A stretch of 64,000 nucleotides of DNA, from positions 1 through 64,000 of the forward strand of contig NZ_LQIU01000019.1 in the NCBI RefSeq assembly GCF_001499995.1, given 5' to 3'. Origin of the DNA: Mycobacterium sp. IS-1496 (GTDB lineage: Bacteria > Actinomycetota > Actinomycetes > Mycobacteriales > Mycobacteriaceae). Positions 47,707 to 55,859 of this stretch are shown here, piece by piece. Position numbers and translations under genes: made by a program. Position 1 is the first letter of the stretch; the number at the start of each line of letters is the position of its first letter. The notes beneath the pieces are model-generated. The model was not told where the DNA came from. It saw nothing but the letters and a program-made list of their open reading frames with translations, and did no database searches.

Positions 47707-49530
47707 ATGGGTAAGCATTCTCTACGGCCGGCGGACGAAACTCCGGGACCGGATAAGGCCGAACTCCCCAGTGCGGGGGCCACCGTGAAGAAGACTCTGA
47801 GCGCATTGTTCGCCGGTGGCATGGCGCTCTCGGTCACCGCTTACTACCAGGCGCCTCAGGTGCCGGCCATCCAGCTACTCTCCGCGCCCGGTGGAACGGG
47901 GATGCTTCCGCTTGCGCCGGCCGGCGGCAGTGAATTGGATGGGTCCGACGGATCCGCCACGAGTGATACGGACGGCGTCGGTGAGTCGTCCACTTCTGAC
48001 GACGATGCGACGGCCGCGACCGACGGTGGCGATCAAGCACCTCCGAAGAGTCGTGTCGGCGCGCGCGGTCTGCTCGACCTCGGCGGTGGCGGCCTTGATC
48101 TGGGTAATCTCGACATCGGCGATCTGGTGGACGGTCTCGACGACACGCTGGACGTCACCGACGCGACCGACCTGACCGATCTCACGGACGCGGTGGATTC
48201 AGCGGTCGATGGGCTCGACGACACCGTCGATTCGACGTTGGATGCGCTGGACGCGACGCTCGACGTCAGTGACTCATCGGACTCCCCGGATGGCGGGGTG
48301 GGCGATCTGGTCGACAGTGCGGTGGACGGGGTTCTCGACACCGTGGATGAGGTCGCCGACAGTGCGGATCTGACCGATGTGGTCGATGGCACCGATCTGA
48401 CTGACACCGTGGACGCCGCGGTTGATGGTGTTGCGGATACGGCGGATTCGACGCTGGATGCGCTCGACGCGACGCTGGACGTGAGTGACTCGTCGGACAC
48501 CCCGGATGGTGGGGTGGGGGATCTGGTCGACAGTGCGGTCGACGGAGTTCTCGACACCGTCGATGAGGTCGCCGACAGTGCTGATCTGACCGATGTGGTC
48601 GACGACACCGATCTGACCGACACTGTCGACGCCGCGGTTGATGGTGTGGTGGACGGCCTGGACAGCGCTCTGGACGACACTGTCGATACCGCGGTTGATG
48701 GTGTTGTGGATACGGCGGATTCGACGTTGGATGCGCTCGACGCGACGCTGGACGTCAGTGACTCGTCGGACACCCCGGATGGCGGGGTGGGGGATCTGGT
48801 CGACAGTGCGGTCGACGGGGTTCTCGACACCGTCGATGAGGTCGCCGACAGTGCCGATCTGACCGATGTGGTCGACGGCACCGACCTGACCGACACCGTC
48901 GACGCCGCGGTTGATGACGTGGTGGACGGCCTGGACAGCGCTCTGGACGACACCCTCGACACCGCTGTTGATGGTGTTGCGGATACGGCGGATTCGACGC
49001 TGGATGCGCTCGACGCCACGCTCGACGTCAGTGACAGCTCAGACACCCTGGATGGTGGGGTGGGGGATTTGGTCGACAGTGCGGTCGACGGGATTCTGGA
49101 CACCGTCGATGAGGTCGCCGACAGTGCTGATGTGACCGATGTGGTCGACGACACCGATCTGACCGACACCCTCGACACCGCTGTTGATGGGGCGGTCGAT
49201 GCCGTGGACACCGCCTTCGACCTGAACGACAGCTCCGACACCCCCGACGGTGGGGTGGGCGACTTGGTCGACAGTGCGGTCGACGGCGTGCTCGACACGG
49301 TCGACTCTGTACTGGACAGCACCGATGCCACCGACGGCGTCGACGCCAGCGATGGCTCCGACTCCACCGACAGCAAGCCGACACCCAGCCCGATCGCACG
49401 CTTCTTCAAATTCCTCAGCGACTTGTTCTGGAGCGTCGTTCATTTCATCCAGGAGGTGATCCACCGATTCGGTGACCTGATCTTCGGCGGCGACGGTGTC
49501 CCCGGTCGAAATGGGTGGTGGGAGCTCTAG
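47707..49530 (+). CDS. secreted Asp-rich tandem-repeat protein with amphipathic C-terminal tail
   Basis: 607 residues. A hydrophobic, signal-like segment (K-K-T-L-S-A-L-F-A-G-G-M-A-L-S-V-T-A) at 28-45 follows an N-tail of 26 residues; GTG 47785 would give a classical signal peptide, but the promoter favours ATG 47707. Residues 70-115 are a Ser/Asp/Thr linker. Residues 175 to about 555 are five acidic repeats of 72, 91, 91, 65 and partial length, full of [VL]-D-x-[AT]-[VL]-D spacing and the module D-S-S-D-T-P-D-G-G-V-G-D-L-V-D-S-A-V-D-G. The last 46 residues switch to an amphipathic, aromatic, basic-containing helix-like tail. No Cys is present. Composition suggests calcium binding or extension across the envelope. 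First gene of a three-gene operon. No family recognised. Confidence 0.85.
   Translation: MGKHSLRPADETPGPDKAELPSAGATVKKTLSALFAGGMALSVTAYYQAPQVPAIQLLSAPGGTGMLPLAPAGGSELDGSDGSATSDTDGVGESSTSDDDATAATDGGDQAPPKSRVGARGLLDLGGGGLDLGNLDIGDLVDGLDDTLDVTDATDLTDLTDAVDSAVDGLDDTVDSTLDALDATLDVSDSSDSPDGGVGDLVDSAVDGVLDTVDEVADSADLTDVVDGTDLTDTVDAAVDGVADTADSTLDALDATLDVSDSSDTPDGGVGDLVDSAVDGVLDTVDEVADSADLTDVVDDTDLTDTVDAAVDGVVDGLDSALDDTVDTAVDGVVDTADSTLDALDATLDVSDSSDTPDGGVGDLVDSAVDGVLDTVDEVADSADLTDVVDGTDLTDTVDAAVDDVVDGLDSALDDTLDTAVDGVADTADSTLDALDATLDVSDSSDTLDGGVGDLVDSAVDGILDTVDEVADSADVTDVVDDTDLTDTLDTAVDGAVDAVDTAFDLNDSSDTPDGGVGDLVDSAVDGVLDTVDSVLDSTDATDGVDASDGSDSTDSKPTPSPIARFFKFLSDLFWSVVHFIQEVIHRFGDLIFGGDGVPGRNGWWEL
48229..49350 (+). 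repeat. in-frame tandem DNA repeats inside the Asp-rich gene
   Basis: Units begin at 48229, 48445, 48718, 48991 and 49186 (spacings 216, 273, 273 and 195 bp, all multiples of three). The two 273-bp units carry an extra 57-bp block (19 residues around D-G-L-D-S-A-L-D-D) absent from the first. High nucleotide identity points to recent duplication and likely copy-number variation. Confidence 0.9.
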
Positions 49531-49536
49531 GCGGTC

Positions 49537-50109
49537 ATGGTGTACCTGGTCAAACCCCGGTCCGCGGCCGAAACCGCCGTGCCATCGGAAAAGTTCACGC
49601 GCATCAAACGATTGGCGATCAGCTTCCTGGTCACGCTGCTCGTGGCCACGGCGGTCGTCGGGTCCCTTCCCGACTCGTCGATCAAGGACGCCGCCGCCGA
49701 GGTGCTGGCGCCGATCATGCGGGTCACCGGACTCGACCAGAGCTGGGGCGTGTTCTCCCCCAACCCGCCTCGCAAGCTCACCGAAGTCGAAGTCCACGTC
49801 ATCATGAGCGACGGGGAGGACCGCGTGTGGCGACTCGACGCCGACCGGTCACTGCCGGGATACCGCTGGCGCAAACTGAAAGAGGAAGTGATCCGGCGTA
49901 AAGAACTCCGTCCGGGCCTCGCCCGCTACGTCGTCCGCGATGTCACCGAACCAGGGGAACGGGCCGTCCGCGTCCTCATGGTCGTGCAAAGCGAAACCCT
50001 TCCCCTTCCCGCGGAGGGGGCACCCAAGAAACTTCGCCGGCTGATCTACGACTCGAAGCCCCCGGTGTCGCCGCGCACTGCCGGCCAGACCGCGAATCCG
50101 GCGCGATGA
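49537..50109 (+). CDS. one-TM SdpA/DUF5819-like protein
   Basis: 190 residues. A basic N-tail, one TM helix at about 26-44, then an extracytoplasmic domain. It carries Q-S-W-G-V-F-S-P-N-P-P-R (residues 68-79) followed by a beta domain (V-E-V-H-V-I-M-S-D-G-E-D-R-V-W-R-L). An aromatic W-G-x-F-[ST]-x-x-P motif after a single TM is what I recall for SdpA-like/DUF5819 proteins, which accompany HTTM proteins. Six bases after the repeat gene and overlapping the HTTM gene by ATGA, so the three are co-expressed. No enzymatic residues are evident. Confidence 0.68.
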   Translation: MVYLVKPRSAAETAVPSEKFTRIKRLAISFLVTLLVATAVVGSLPDSSIKDAAAEVLAPIMRVTGLDQSWGVFSPNPPRKLTEVEVHVIMSDGEDRVWRLDADRSLPGYRWRKLKEEVIRRKELRPGLARYVVRDVTEPGERAVRVLMVVQSETLPLPAEGAPKKLRRLIYDSKPPVSPRTAGQTANPAR

Positions 50110-51083
50110 TATTCCTGCGCGCCCGCGTCGACGGCGCTGTCCGCCAGTCCGCTCGTGCGTGGCAGCGGTTCTGGTTCGGCACGGAGCCCGCCCACACCCT
50201 CGGCCTGGTCCGAATCGCCTTCGGGCTGCTGATGACTGCGTGGACACTGTCGCTGTATCCCGCACTCGACGACCTGTTCGGTCCTTCCGGTGTGGTGCCG
50301 CGACCGCCGACTTCTGACTTCACCTGGAGCCTGTTCCGCATGCTGCCGGATGACCGCGCCGTGCTGATCGGCTGGATCGTGTTGCTGGCCGCCTCGCTCG
50401 CCTTGACGGTCGGATGGCACAGCAGACTCGCAGCCATTCTCGTCTTTGTGCTCCTCGTCTCATTCGAGCGGCGGAACCCGTTCGTCATGAACGCCGGTGA
50501 CGTACTGCTTCGCATCGAGGCTTTGTTCGTCGCGCTGGCTCCCTGCGGAGCGGCGCTGTCACTCGATCAGCGCCGACGGACCGGCAGCTTCCGGAATGCC
50601 GAGGTCCGGGCTGTGTGGCCGATCCGACTCATGCAAATCCAGGTCTCGGTGATCTACGTGTCGACGGTGGTCGCGAAGCTGCACGGTGAGACATGGCAGG
50701 CCGGCACGGCGGTGGCGTACTCGCTGCGGCAGCGGGACCTGCTCTTCTTCACGACCCCGAGCTGGGTCACCGACACCCTGTTGATCTCGAACCTGCTCAG
50801 CTGGGGCACCCTGGTCATCGAACTCGCCATCGGTCTGATGGTCTGGAACCGACGATGGCGGCCGTGGGTGCTGGCCGGAGGCGTCGTCCTGCATCTGTCC
50901 ATCTTCTTCAGCATGGCGATCGGATTGTTCAGCCTCGCGGTCTTCGTGCTCTACCTGGCGTTCATCCCTTGTGAGCGCTCGAAAGCCATCGCGGACAGCG
51001 TCGCGGCCAGGCTGCCGTTCGCGAAAGCACCAGGCCGGCACGCCAAGCGGGAACCGCAGCCGGAGGGCGCCACGGTGGGCTGA
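50106..51083 (+). CDS. HTTM domain membrane protein (SdpB-like)
   Basis: 325 residues, about seven to eight TM helices. The HTTM family is the membrane region of vitamin K-dependent gamma-carboxylases and of SdpB. Characteristic features: L-G-L-V-R-I-A-F-G-L-L-M near the start, F-E-R-R-N-P-F-V-M-N-A-G-D-V-L-L-R in the middle, W-P-I-R-L-M-Q-I-Q-V-S-V-I-Y with K-L-H-G-E-T-W, and a late H-L-S-I-F-F-S-M. No C-terminal carboxylase domain. SdpB with SdpA matures the SdpC toxin in Bacillus; by analogy this pair could modify or mature the repeat protein. Confidence 0.82.
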   Translation: MIFLRARVDGAVRQSARAWQRFWFGTEPAHTLGLVRIAFGLLMTAWTLSLYPALDDLFGPSGVVPRPPTSDFTWSLFRMLPDDRAVLIGWIVLLAASLALTVGWHSRLAAILVFVLLVSFERRNPFVMNAGDVLLRIEALFVALAPCGAALSLDQRRRTGSFRNAEVRAVWPIRLMQIQVSVIYVSTVVAKLHGETWQAGTAVAYSLRQRDLLFFTTPSWVTDTLLISNLLSWGTLVIELAIGLMVWNRRWRPWVLAGGVVLHLSIFFSMAIGLFSLAVFVLYLAFIPCERSKAIADSVAARLPFAKAPGRHAKREPQPEGATVG

Positions 51084-51134
51084 CCCCCGCTCAATCCCAC
51101 CGGGCCCCGACACTCAGCCGCTAACGTGGTTGCA

Positions 51135-52640
51135 ATGGTGCGCGAGATGCTGGCGGTGCTGTCGATAGCGGCCGTCACCGCAGGGTTGACCGGGTGTGGT
51201 GGCGACAGGGAAGCGGCCCCTGCGCCATCGCCGTCCACCCAGGAAACCGCACCCGAGGCCAGAGAGTTCGGCGCCGCGCTGCAGGAGAAGGTGACCGTTG
51301 ACGCGATGATGGGCCACCTCACCGAACTGCAGGAGATCGCCGACGCGCACGGCGGCAATCGGGCGCTCGGCACACCGGGCTACGACGCGAGCGTCGACTA
51401 TGTGGCCAATGCCCTGCGCGACAAGGGTTTCGACGTGCAGACTCCCGACTTCGAGGTTCGGCTGCCCTTCGCGGAGGAGCCGCAGCTGACCGTCGGCGGC
51501 CGCGCCATCGCGGCCAAACCGTTGGAGTACACCGTCGGCACCGCCCCGCAGGGCGTCGAAGGGCCGCTGGTGCCCGCCCGCGTCGAAGACTCGCCCGGGT
51601 GCACCGCCTCGGATTACGACGGGTTGTCCGTGCAGGGGGCGATTGTTCTCGTCGATCGCGGCGAGTGCCCGTTCGGGGTGAAACAGACCATCGCCGCCGA
51701 ACGCGGCGCGGTGGCGCTGGTGGTGGTCAACAACGTCGACGGTGACGTGGTCAACGGCACCCTCGGCGACGAGACCGACGTCAAGATCCCCGCGGTCAGC
51801 GTCACCAAGGCGATCGGCGGTGAGTTGCGCGATGCCCCGGCGGAGACCACTCTGCGGCTGAAGGCCGGTGTGCGCACCGAGCGCACCCGGAACGTGGTGG
51901 CACAGACCAAGACCGGATCCACCTCCGACGTGGTCATGGTGGGGGCGCACCTCGACAGCGTTCCGGAAGGCCCGGGCATCAACGACAACGGTTCCGGTGT
52001 CGCCGCGGTCCTCGAGACGGCGCTGCAACTGGGGGTCGAACCCGACGTGCGCAACGCGGTGCGCTTCGGATTCTGGGGCGCCGAGGAACAGGGGCTGCTC
52101 GGATCACAGGACTACGTCCAGTCGCTCGACGAGGAACAGCTCAAGGACATCGCGCTCTACCTCAACTTCGACATGCTGGGCTCACCGAATCCCGGTTACT
52201 TCACCTACGACGGCGATCAGTCCGCACCCCCGAATCCCGAGGCGGGGTCACCGCGGGTGCCGGAAGGGTCGGCGGGTATCGAACGCACGATGACGCAGTA
52301 CCTCGACGATGCGGGTAAACCGGCCGAGGACACCAGCTTCGACGGTCGCTCCGACTACGACGGCTTCACCCTCGCCGGCATCCCGGCCGGTGGCCTGTTC
52401 TCCGGCGCCGAAGAGGAGAAGACACCGGAGCAGGCGCAGCGGTGGGGCGGTGAAGCCGAAAAGCCCTTCGATCCGAACTATCACAAGGAGGGCGACGACC
52501 TCGCGCACATCGACCGCACCGCGATGGAGATCAACGGTGGCGGCGTCGCGTACGCGGTCGGGCTGTACGCCCAGGATCAACGCGGACGCAACGGTGTTCC
52601 GATCCGCGACGACCGCACCCGTCATCCCGTCGGCACCTGA
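51135..52640 (+). CDS. lpqL: M28 family aminopeptidase lipoprotein (LpqL)
   Basis: 501 residues. Lipobox L-T-G-C at Cys21, a PA-domain insert (about 130-240) and an M28 zinc peptidase domain with the metal ligands in G-A-H-L-D-S-V, G-I-N-D-N-G-S-G-V, W-G-A-E-E-Q-G-L-L-G-S and N-F-D-M-L-G-S, and a late H. Cleaves N-terminal residues from peptides outside the membrane. ATG 51135 is used; GTG 51126 adds three residues. Downstream of the HTTM gene by 51 bp, perhaps with its own promoter. Equivalent to Rv0418. Confidence 0.93.
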   Translation: MVREMLAVLSIAAVTAGLTGCGGDREAAPAPSPSTQETAPEAREFGAALQEKVTVDAMMGHLTELQEIADAHGGNRALGTPGYDASVDYVANALRDKGFDVQTPDFEVRLPFAEEPQLTVGGRAIAAKPLEYTVGTAPQGVEGPLVPARVEDSPGCTASDYDGLSVQGAIVLVDRGECPFGVKQTIAAERGAVALVVVNNVDGDVVNGTLGDETDVKIPAVSVTKAIGGELRDAPAETTLRLKAGVRTERTRNVVAQTKTGSTSDVVMVGAHLDSVPEGPGINDNGSGVAAVLETALQLGVEPDVRNAVRFGFWGAEEQGLLGSQDYVQSLDEEQLKDIALYLNFDMLGSPNPGYFTYDGDQSAPPNPEAGSPRVPEGSAGIERTMTQYLDDAGKPAEDTSFDGRSDYDGFTLAGIPAGGLFSGAEEEKTPEQAQRWGGEAEKPFDPNYHKEGDDLAHIDRTAMEINGGGVAYAVGLYAQDQRGRNGVPIRDDRTRHPVGT

Positions 52641-54082
52641 TGCGTATCCGCTGGGTTGTGCCCATTGTGGCGGCGGCGCTGGCGGTGGCCTGCTCGTCAC
52701 CCGCTCCGCCGCCGAGGGTCTCGGCCGGTGAGTTGGCGGGCAAGGTCACCGTGGACGCGCTCTACACCCACCTCGAGGCGCTGCAGGACATCGCCGAACG
52801 CCACGGCGGCAACCGCGCGCAGGGAACGGCCGGGTTCGACGCCAGCGTCGACTACGTGACCGACCTGCTGCGCGACAAGGGGTTCGACGTGCAGACCCCG
52901 GAGTTCGACCGCTACGGCGGCACTCGTGGTGGAGCGCCGAAGCTGACCGTCAACGGCCGCGGTCATCCGGTGGAGAAGGCGTCGCTGCTGGTGGACACCG
53001 GCCCCGGCGGACTCGACGCCGTCACTTTGCGCCCGGGCAAGCCGGCCGGTTGCAGCGCAGGCGATTACGGCAGGGTCGACGTCCGCCGCGCGATCGTGGT
53101 CGTCGACGACACCGGGTGTTCGGTGGTGGTCAAGCAGAACGTCGCCGTCGCCAAGGGTGCCGTCGGTCTGCTCGTGGTCACCGGCCGTGCCGGCAGCGGC
53201 AGCCCACCGGGACTGTTCACGCCCGGGTACTACCGGGAACTCACCGTCCCGGTCGGGATCATCAACGCGGACGCCGACGCCGCCCTGCGCCGCACGTCGG
53301 CCCCGGTGCGGTTGCGTCTGGATGGGCAACCGGTGATGGCGAAGTCGCGGAACGTGCTGGCGCAGACGAAAACCGGGGAGACCCGCAATGTCGTGGTGGC
53401 CGGCGCACACCTCGACAGCGTGTCGAGCGGACCGGGTATCAACGACAACGCCACCGGCGTGGCCGCGGTCCTGGAGGCCGCCCTGCAGCTGGGGAGTTCG
53501 CCGCAGGTCGACAACGCGGTCCGGTTCGCGTTCTGGGGTTCGGAGGAGATCGGTCTCGAGGGGTCCCGGGCCTACCTGCGCGGCCTCGACGACGGGCAGC
53601 TCGACGACATCGCGCTGTACCTCAACTTCGACATGGTCGGCTCACCCAACGCCGGGTACTTCACCTACGACGGCGACCAGTCCGCCGCCACGGCGCCGGT
53701 GCCCGTCCCGGAAGGGTCGGCGGGGATCGAGCGTCTGCTCGCGGGGTATCTCAACCAGGCGGGGGTGCGGCCCGCGGACATGGCGTTGAGCGGCCAGACC
53801 GACTACCACCCGTTCATGGCCGCGGGGGTTCCGTTCGGTGGTACGACAACTGGTGCGACACAACAGAAGACCGCGGTCCAGGCTCGGCTCTGGGGCGGTC
53901 GGGCCGACGTGCCGTTCGACCCGAACTACCACACCCGGCGGGACACGGTCGACAACGTCGATCGCCACGCGCTGGGGGTGATGGCGCCCGTGGTGGCCTT
54001 CGCGGTGGGCACGTACGCCCAGTCGACCGACGGCGTCAACGGCGTCCCCCCGCGCGATCGGCGCGACCGCAGGGCGCGGTAG
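52640..54082 (+). CDS. second M28 family aminopeptidase lipoprotein (LpqL paralogue)
   Basis: 480 residues with the same layout as the gene before it: lipobox with Cys18 (A-V-A-C), PA insert, and M28 motifs G-A-H-L-D-S-V, G-I-N-D-N-A-T-G-V, W-G-S-E-E-I-G-L-E-G and N-F-D-M-V-G-S. Begins with the same V-T-V-D-A-L/M-x-x-H-L phase as LpqL, so it is a tandem duplicate. ATG shares a base with the preceding stop (TGATG). It stands where lpqM is in M. tuberculosis but is not of that family by motif. Confidence 0.92.
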   Translation: MRIRWVVPIVAAALAVACSSPAPPPRVSAGELAGKVTVDALYTHLEALQDIAERHGGNRAQGTAGFDASVDYVTDLLRDKGFDVQTPEFDRYGGTRGGAPKLTVNGRGHPVEKASLLVDTGPGGLDAVTLRPGKPAGCSAGDYGRVDVRRAIVVVDDTGCSVVVKQNVAVAKGAVGLLVVTGRAGSGSPPGLFTPGYYRELTVPVGIINADADAALRRTSAPVRLRLDGQPVMAKSRNVLAQTKTGETRNVVVAGAHLDSVSSGPGINDNATGVAAVLEAALQLGSSPQVDNAVRFAFWGSEEIGLEGSRAYLRGLDDGQLDDIALYLNFDMVGSPNAGYFTYDGDQSAATAPVPVPEGSAGIERLLAGYLNQAGVRPADMALSGQTDYHPFMAAGVPFGGTTTGATQQKTAVQARLWGGRADVPFDPNYHTRRDTVDNVDRHALGVMAPVVAFAVGTYAQSTDGVNGVPPRDRRDRRAR

Positions 54083-54570
54083 CCGCCACCGATATCGTTG
54101 TTTACACGAGTGCCTCTCGCGACAGCGAACTGGACAACCCGGCGGATTTGTCGAGCAGCAGTTGCTGCGATGGGCCTGGGCGGTTCGACGCGGTTTAGCC
54201 GGGTTCCGGGCATGTGAGCCAGTTCATAACGAACCGGCAAACGTGTTCCACAACATAGACCGCTTGTTACCGACGAGTAATCCGTGCGTAGGGCCCGCGG
54301 TTTCACTTCTCAGCGAACTCGGTCGGCTCGGCGCGCATGCCGTGGCGGCAGTTTGCGGGCACCACTGGCATTTGTACATACAACTAGTTAGCTATGGAGG
54401 ATCCCAGGCGGTATCGCCCAGTGTTACAGCGAACTTCGTTTTCTGGATATTTGCGCCCGGTCACAGATAGTCGTCCGGCCGAGCAGCTCTGATCTGCATA
54501 TTCGTGCTTGCTTTTATCTTACTCTCAGGTAGGTTTCTGGACCGGGTGGGGACGAGCAAAGGAGAATTGA
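54083..54570. other. non-coding leader region upstream of gjpA
   Basis: 488 bp with lower GC than its neighbours and no credible gene. It contains an imperfect inverted repeat GCCAGTTC (54218-54225) / GAACCGGC (54231-54238), 7 of 8 pairs. Near the gene is AAGGAG seven bases before ATG 54571, a strong ribosome-binding site. The length suggests multiple regulatory inputs or a long leader. Confidence 0.55.
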
Positions 54571-55854
54571 ATGCAGGCCGCTATTCGCTCTTACGTGTCG
54601 GCTGGCGTCGCCCTCGCCGGTGCCGGCGCCATCGCCTTCAGCCCGGTGGTGCCGATTCCAGACGTCGAGGTGCCGGCGATCGCGTCCTCGGCGGTCGAGC
54701 TCAACGCACTCGTCAACCCGTTCGAGTTGTTCGCGCCGATCTTCGAGAAGGCGTTCGAGGACACCGGCGCGCTCGGTCAGCGTGTGTTCGCGAACCCCGC
54801 GCCGATCTTGGAGCAGATCCTGGCCAACCAGGTCGCCAGCGCCCAGACGCTCGGTGAGATCGCCGGGGTGTTCGGGGAGTCGTTCCAGACGGCACTCGCG
54901 GAGGCCCCGGGACGGCTCGAGACCGCGTTCGAGCAGTTCTCGGCCGGTGAGATCACCCTGGGGTTGAACACCCTGTTCGATCTCGCGCTGTCGCCGGTCA
55001 TCGGGCCGCTGCTCGACAGCATCTTCTTCGGTGACGGCGTCCTCCAGGACCTGGTGGCCGTGCTCCAACAACCGTTCGTCAGCGCCCAGAACGTGATCGG
55101 TCTACTCGGCGACCAGGAGTTCCTGCTCACCATCGGGCTCCTGCCGCTGCAGACCGCGTACGCGCTCAACACCGCCGTCGGCGGAGCCGCGGAAGCGCTC
55201 CTGGCCGCCGCCGAAGCCGGCGACCCCGAGGGCTTCATCAACGCGATCACCACCGGCAGCGCGAATATCACCGCGGCAGTGCTGGATCGACTGCTCAACC
55301 CGGGTACCCCGCCGTACAACTACGACCAGGGTCTCGTCGCTGCGCTCCTGAGCGCCCGCGACATGATCGCGAACGCCATCGCGCCCGCGTCGAGCGCAGC
55401 GCGGTCCGCAGCAGTGAGCGCCGAGGCGACCGAGACGGTCACGACCACTGTCACGGTGGACGTGGTGCCTGCGTCGGATTCTGTCGAGGTGCCGAAATCC
55501 GATGCCGGGACCGACGTTTCGGCGCCAACCCTCACCGCCGACGTGCCGGCTGCCGTGGAGTCCGCGGCAGTGGATGAGGAGGCAGTGGTCGAGGATGGCG
55601 ACGATGAGCTCGCCGCGGGATCCGAGACCGTCGTCACGAAGAAGACCGATCCGCTCAACGAGCTTCGCAAGGGCGTCGAAGGCGCCGTCAACGACGTCCG
55701 CAACGGGTTCGAACGCGCCGCCGCGACCCTCACCGGGAAGTCGAGCAAGCCCGCGAAGCCTGGAAGTTCCTCGGACTCAGAGTCCGACGGCGGCTCGGCG
55801 TCCGAGGGCGGCTCGGCGTCCGAGAGTGGTTCGCCATCGGGTGACGCCGGCTAG
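54571..55854 (+). CDS. gjpA: GjpA-type outer membrane porin/PE-PGRS-like exported protein
   Basis: 427 residues. Starts M-Q-A-A-I-R-S-Y-V-S-A-G-V-A-L-A-G-A-G-A-I-A-F-S-P-V, a signal-like sequence. Residues 40-280 match the GjpA porin family (Gordonia porin, also in mycobacteria): L-N-A-L-V-N-P-F-E-L-F-A-P-I-F-E, repeated A-N-P-A-P-I-L, and G-L-L-P-L-Q-T-A-Y-A-L-N-T-A. The last 150 residues are an acidic linker plus low-complexity Ser/Gly/Glu tail, longer than in typical relatives. Likely in the mycobacterial outer membrane; porin activity in mycobacteria is not established. Confidence 0.85.
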   Translation: MQAAIRSYVSAGVALAGAGAIAFSPVVPIPDVEVPAIASSAVELNALVNPFELFAPIFEKAFEDTGALGQRVFANPAPILEQILANQVASAQTLGEIAGVFGESFQTALAEAPGRLETAFEQFSAGEITLGLNTLFDLALSPVIGPLLDSIFFGDGVLQDLVAVLQQPFVSAQNVIGLLGDQEFLLTIGLLPLQTAYALNTAVGGAAEALLAAAEAGDPEGFINAITTGSANITAAVLDRLLNPGTPPYNYDQGLVAALLSARDMIANAIAPASSAARSAAVSAEATETVTTTVTVDVVPASDSVEVPKSDAGTDVSAPTLTADVPAAVESAAVDEEAVVEDGDDELAAGSETVVTKKTDPLNELRKGVEGAVNDVRNGFERAAATLTGKSSKPAKPGSSSDSESDGGSASEGGSASESGSPSGDAG

Positions 55855-55859
55855 ACCCG

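Noticed and set aside
48229-49350. Tandem repeats as a possible CRISPR array
   Set aside because: Units are 216-273 bp, in frame and coding; there are no short repeats with unique spacers, and no cas genes are present.
48033-49409. 458-codon minus-strand open frame, Ser/Val/Thr-rich and repetitive
   Set aside because: It is the antisense of the Asp-rich tandem repeats; the repeat periodicity alone keeps it open and it has no signal, promoter or ribosome-binding site.
50106-51083. HTTM protein acting as a glutamate gamma-carboxylase on the repeat protein
   Set aside because: The carboxylase C-terminal domain is missing and the repeats are rich in Asp with only about one Glu per unit.
54162-54470. 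102-codon open frame upstream of gjpA
   Set aside because: No ribosome-binding sequence, poor codon pattern and no recognisable features; treated as leader DNA.
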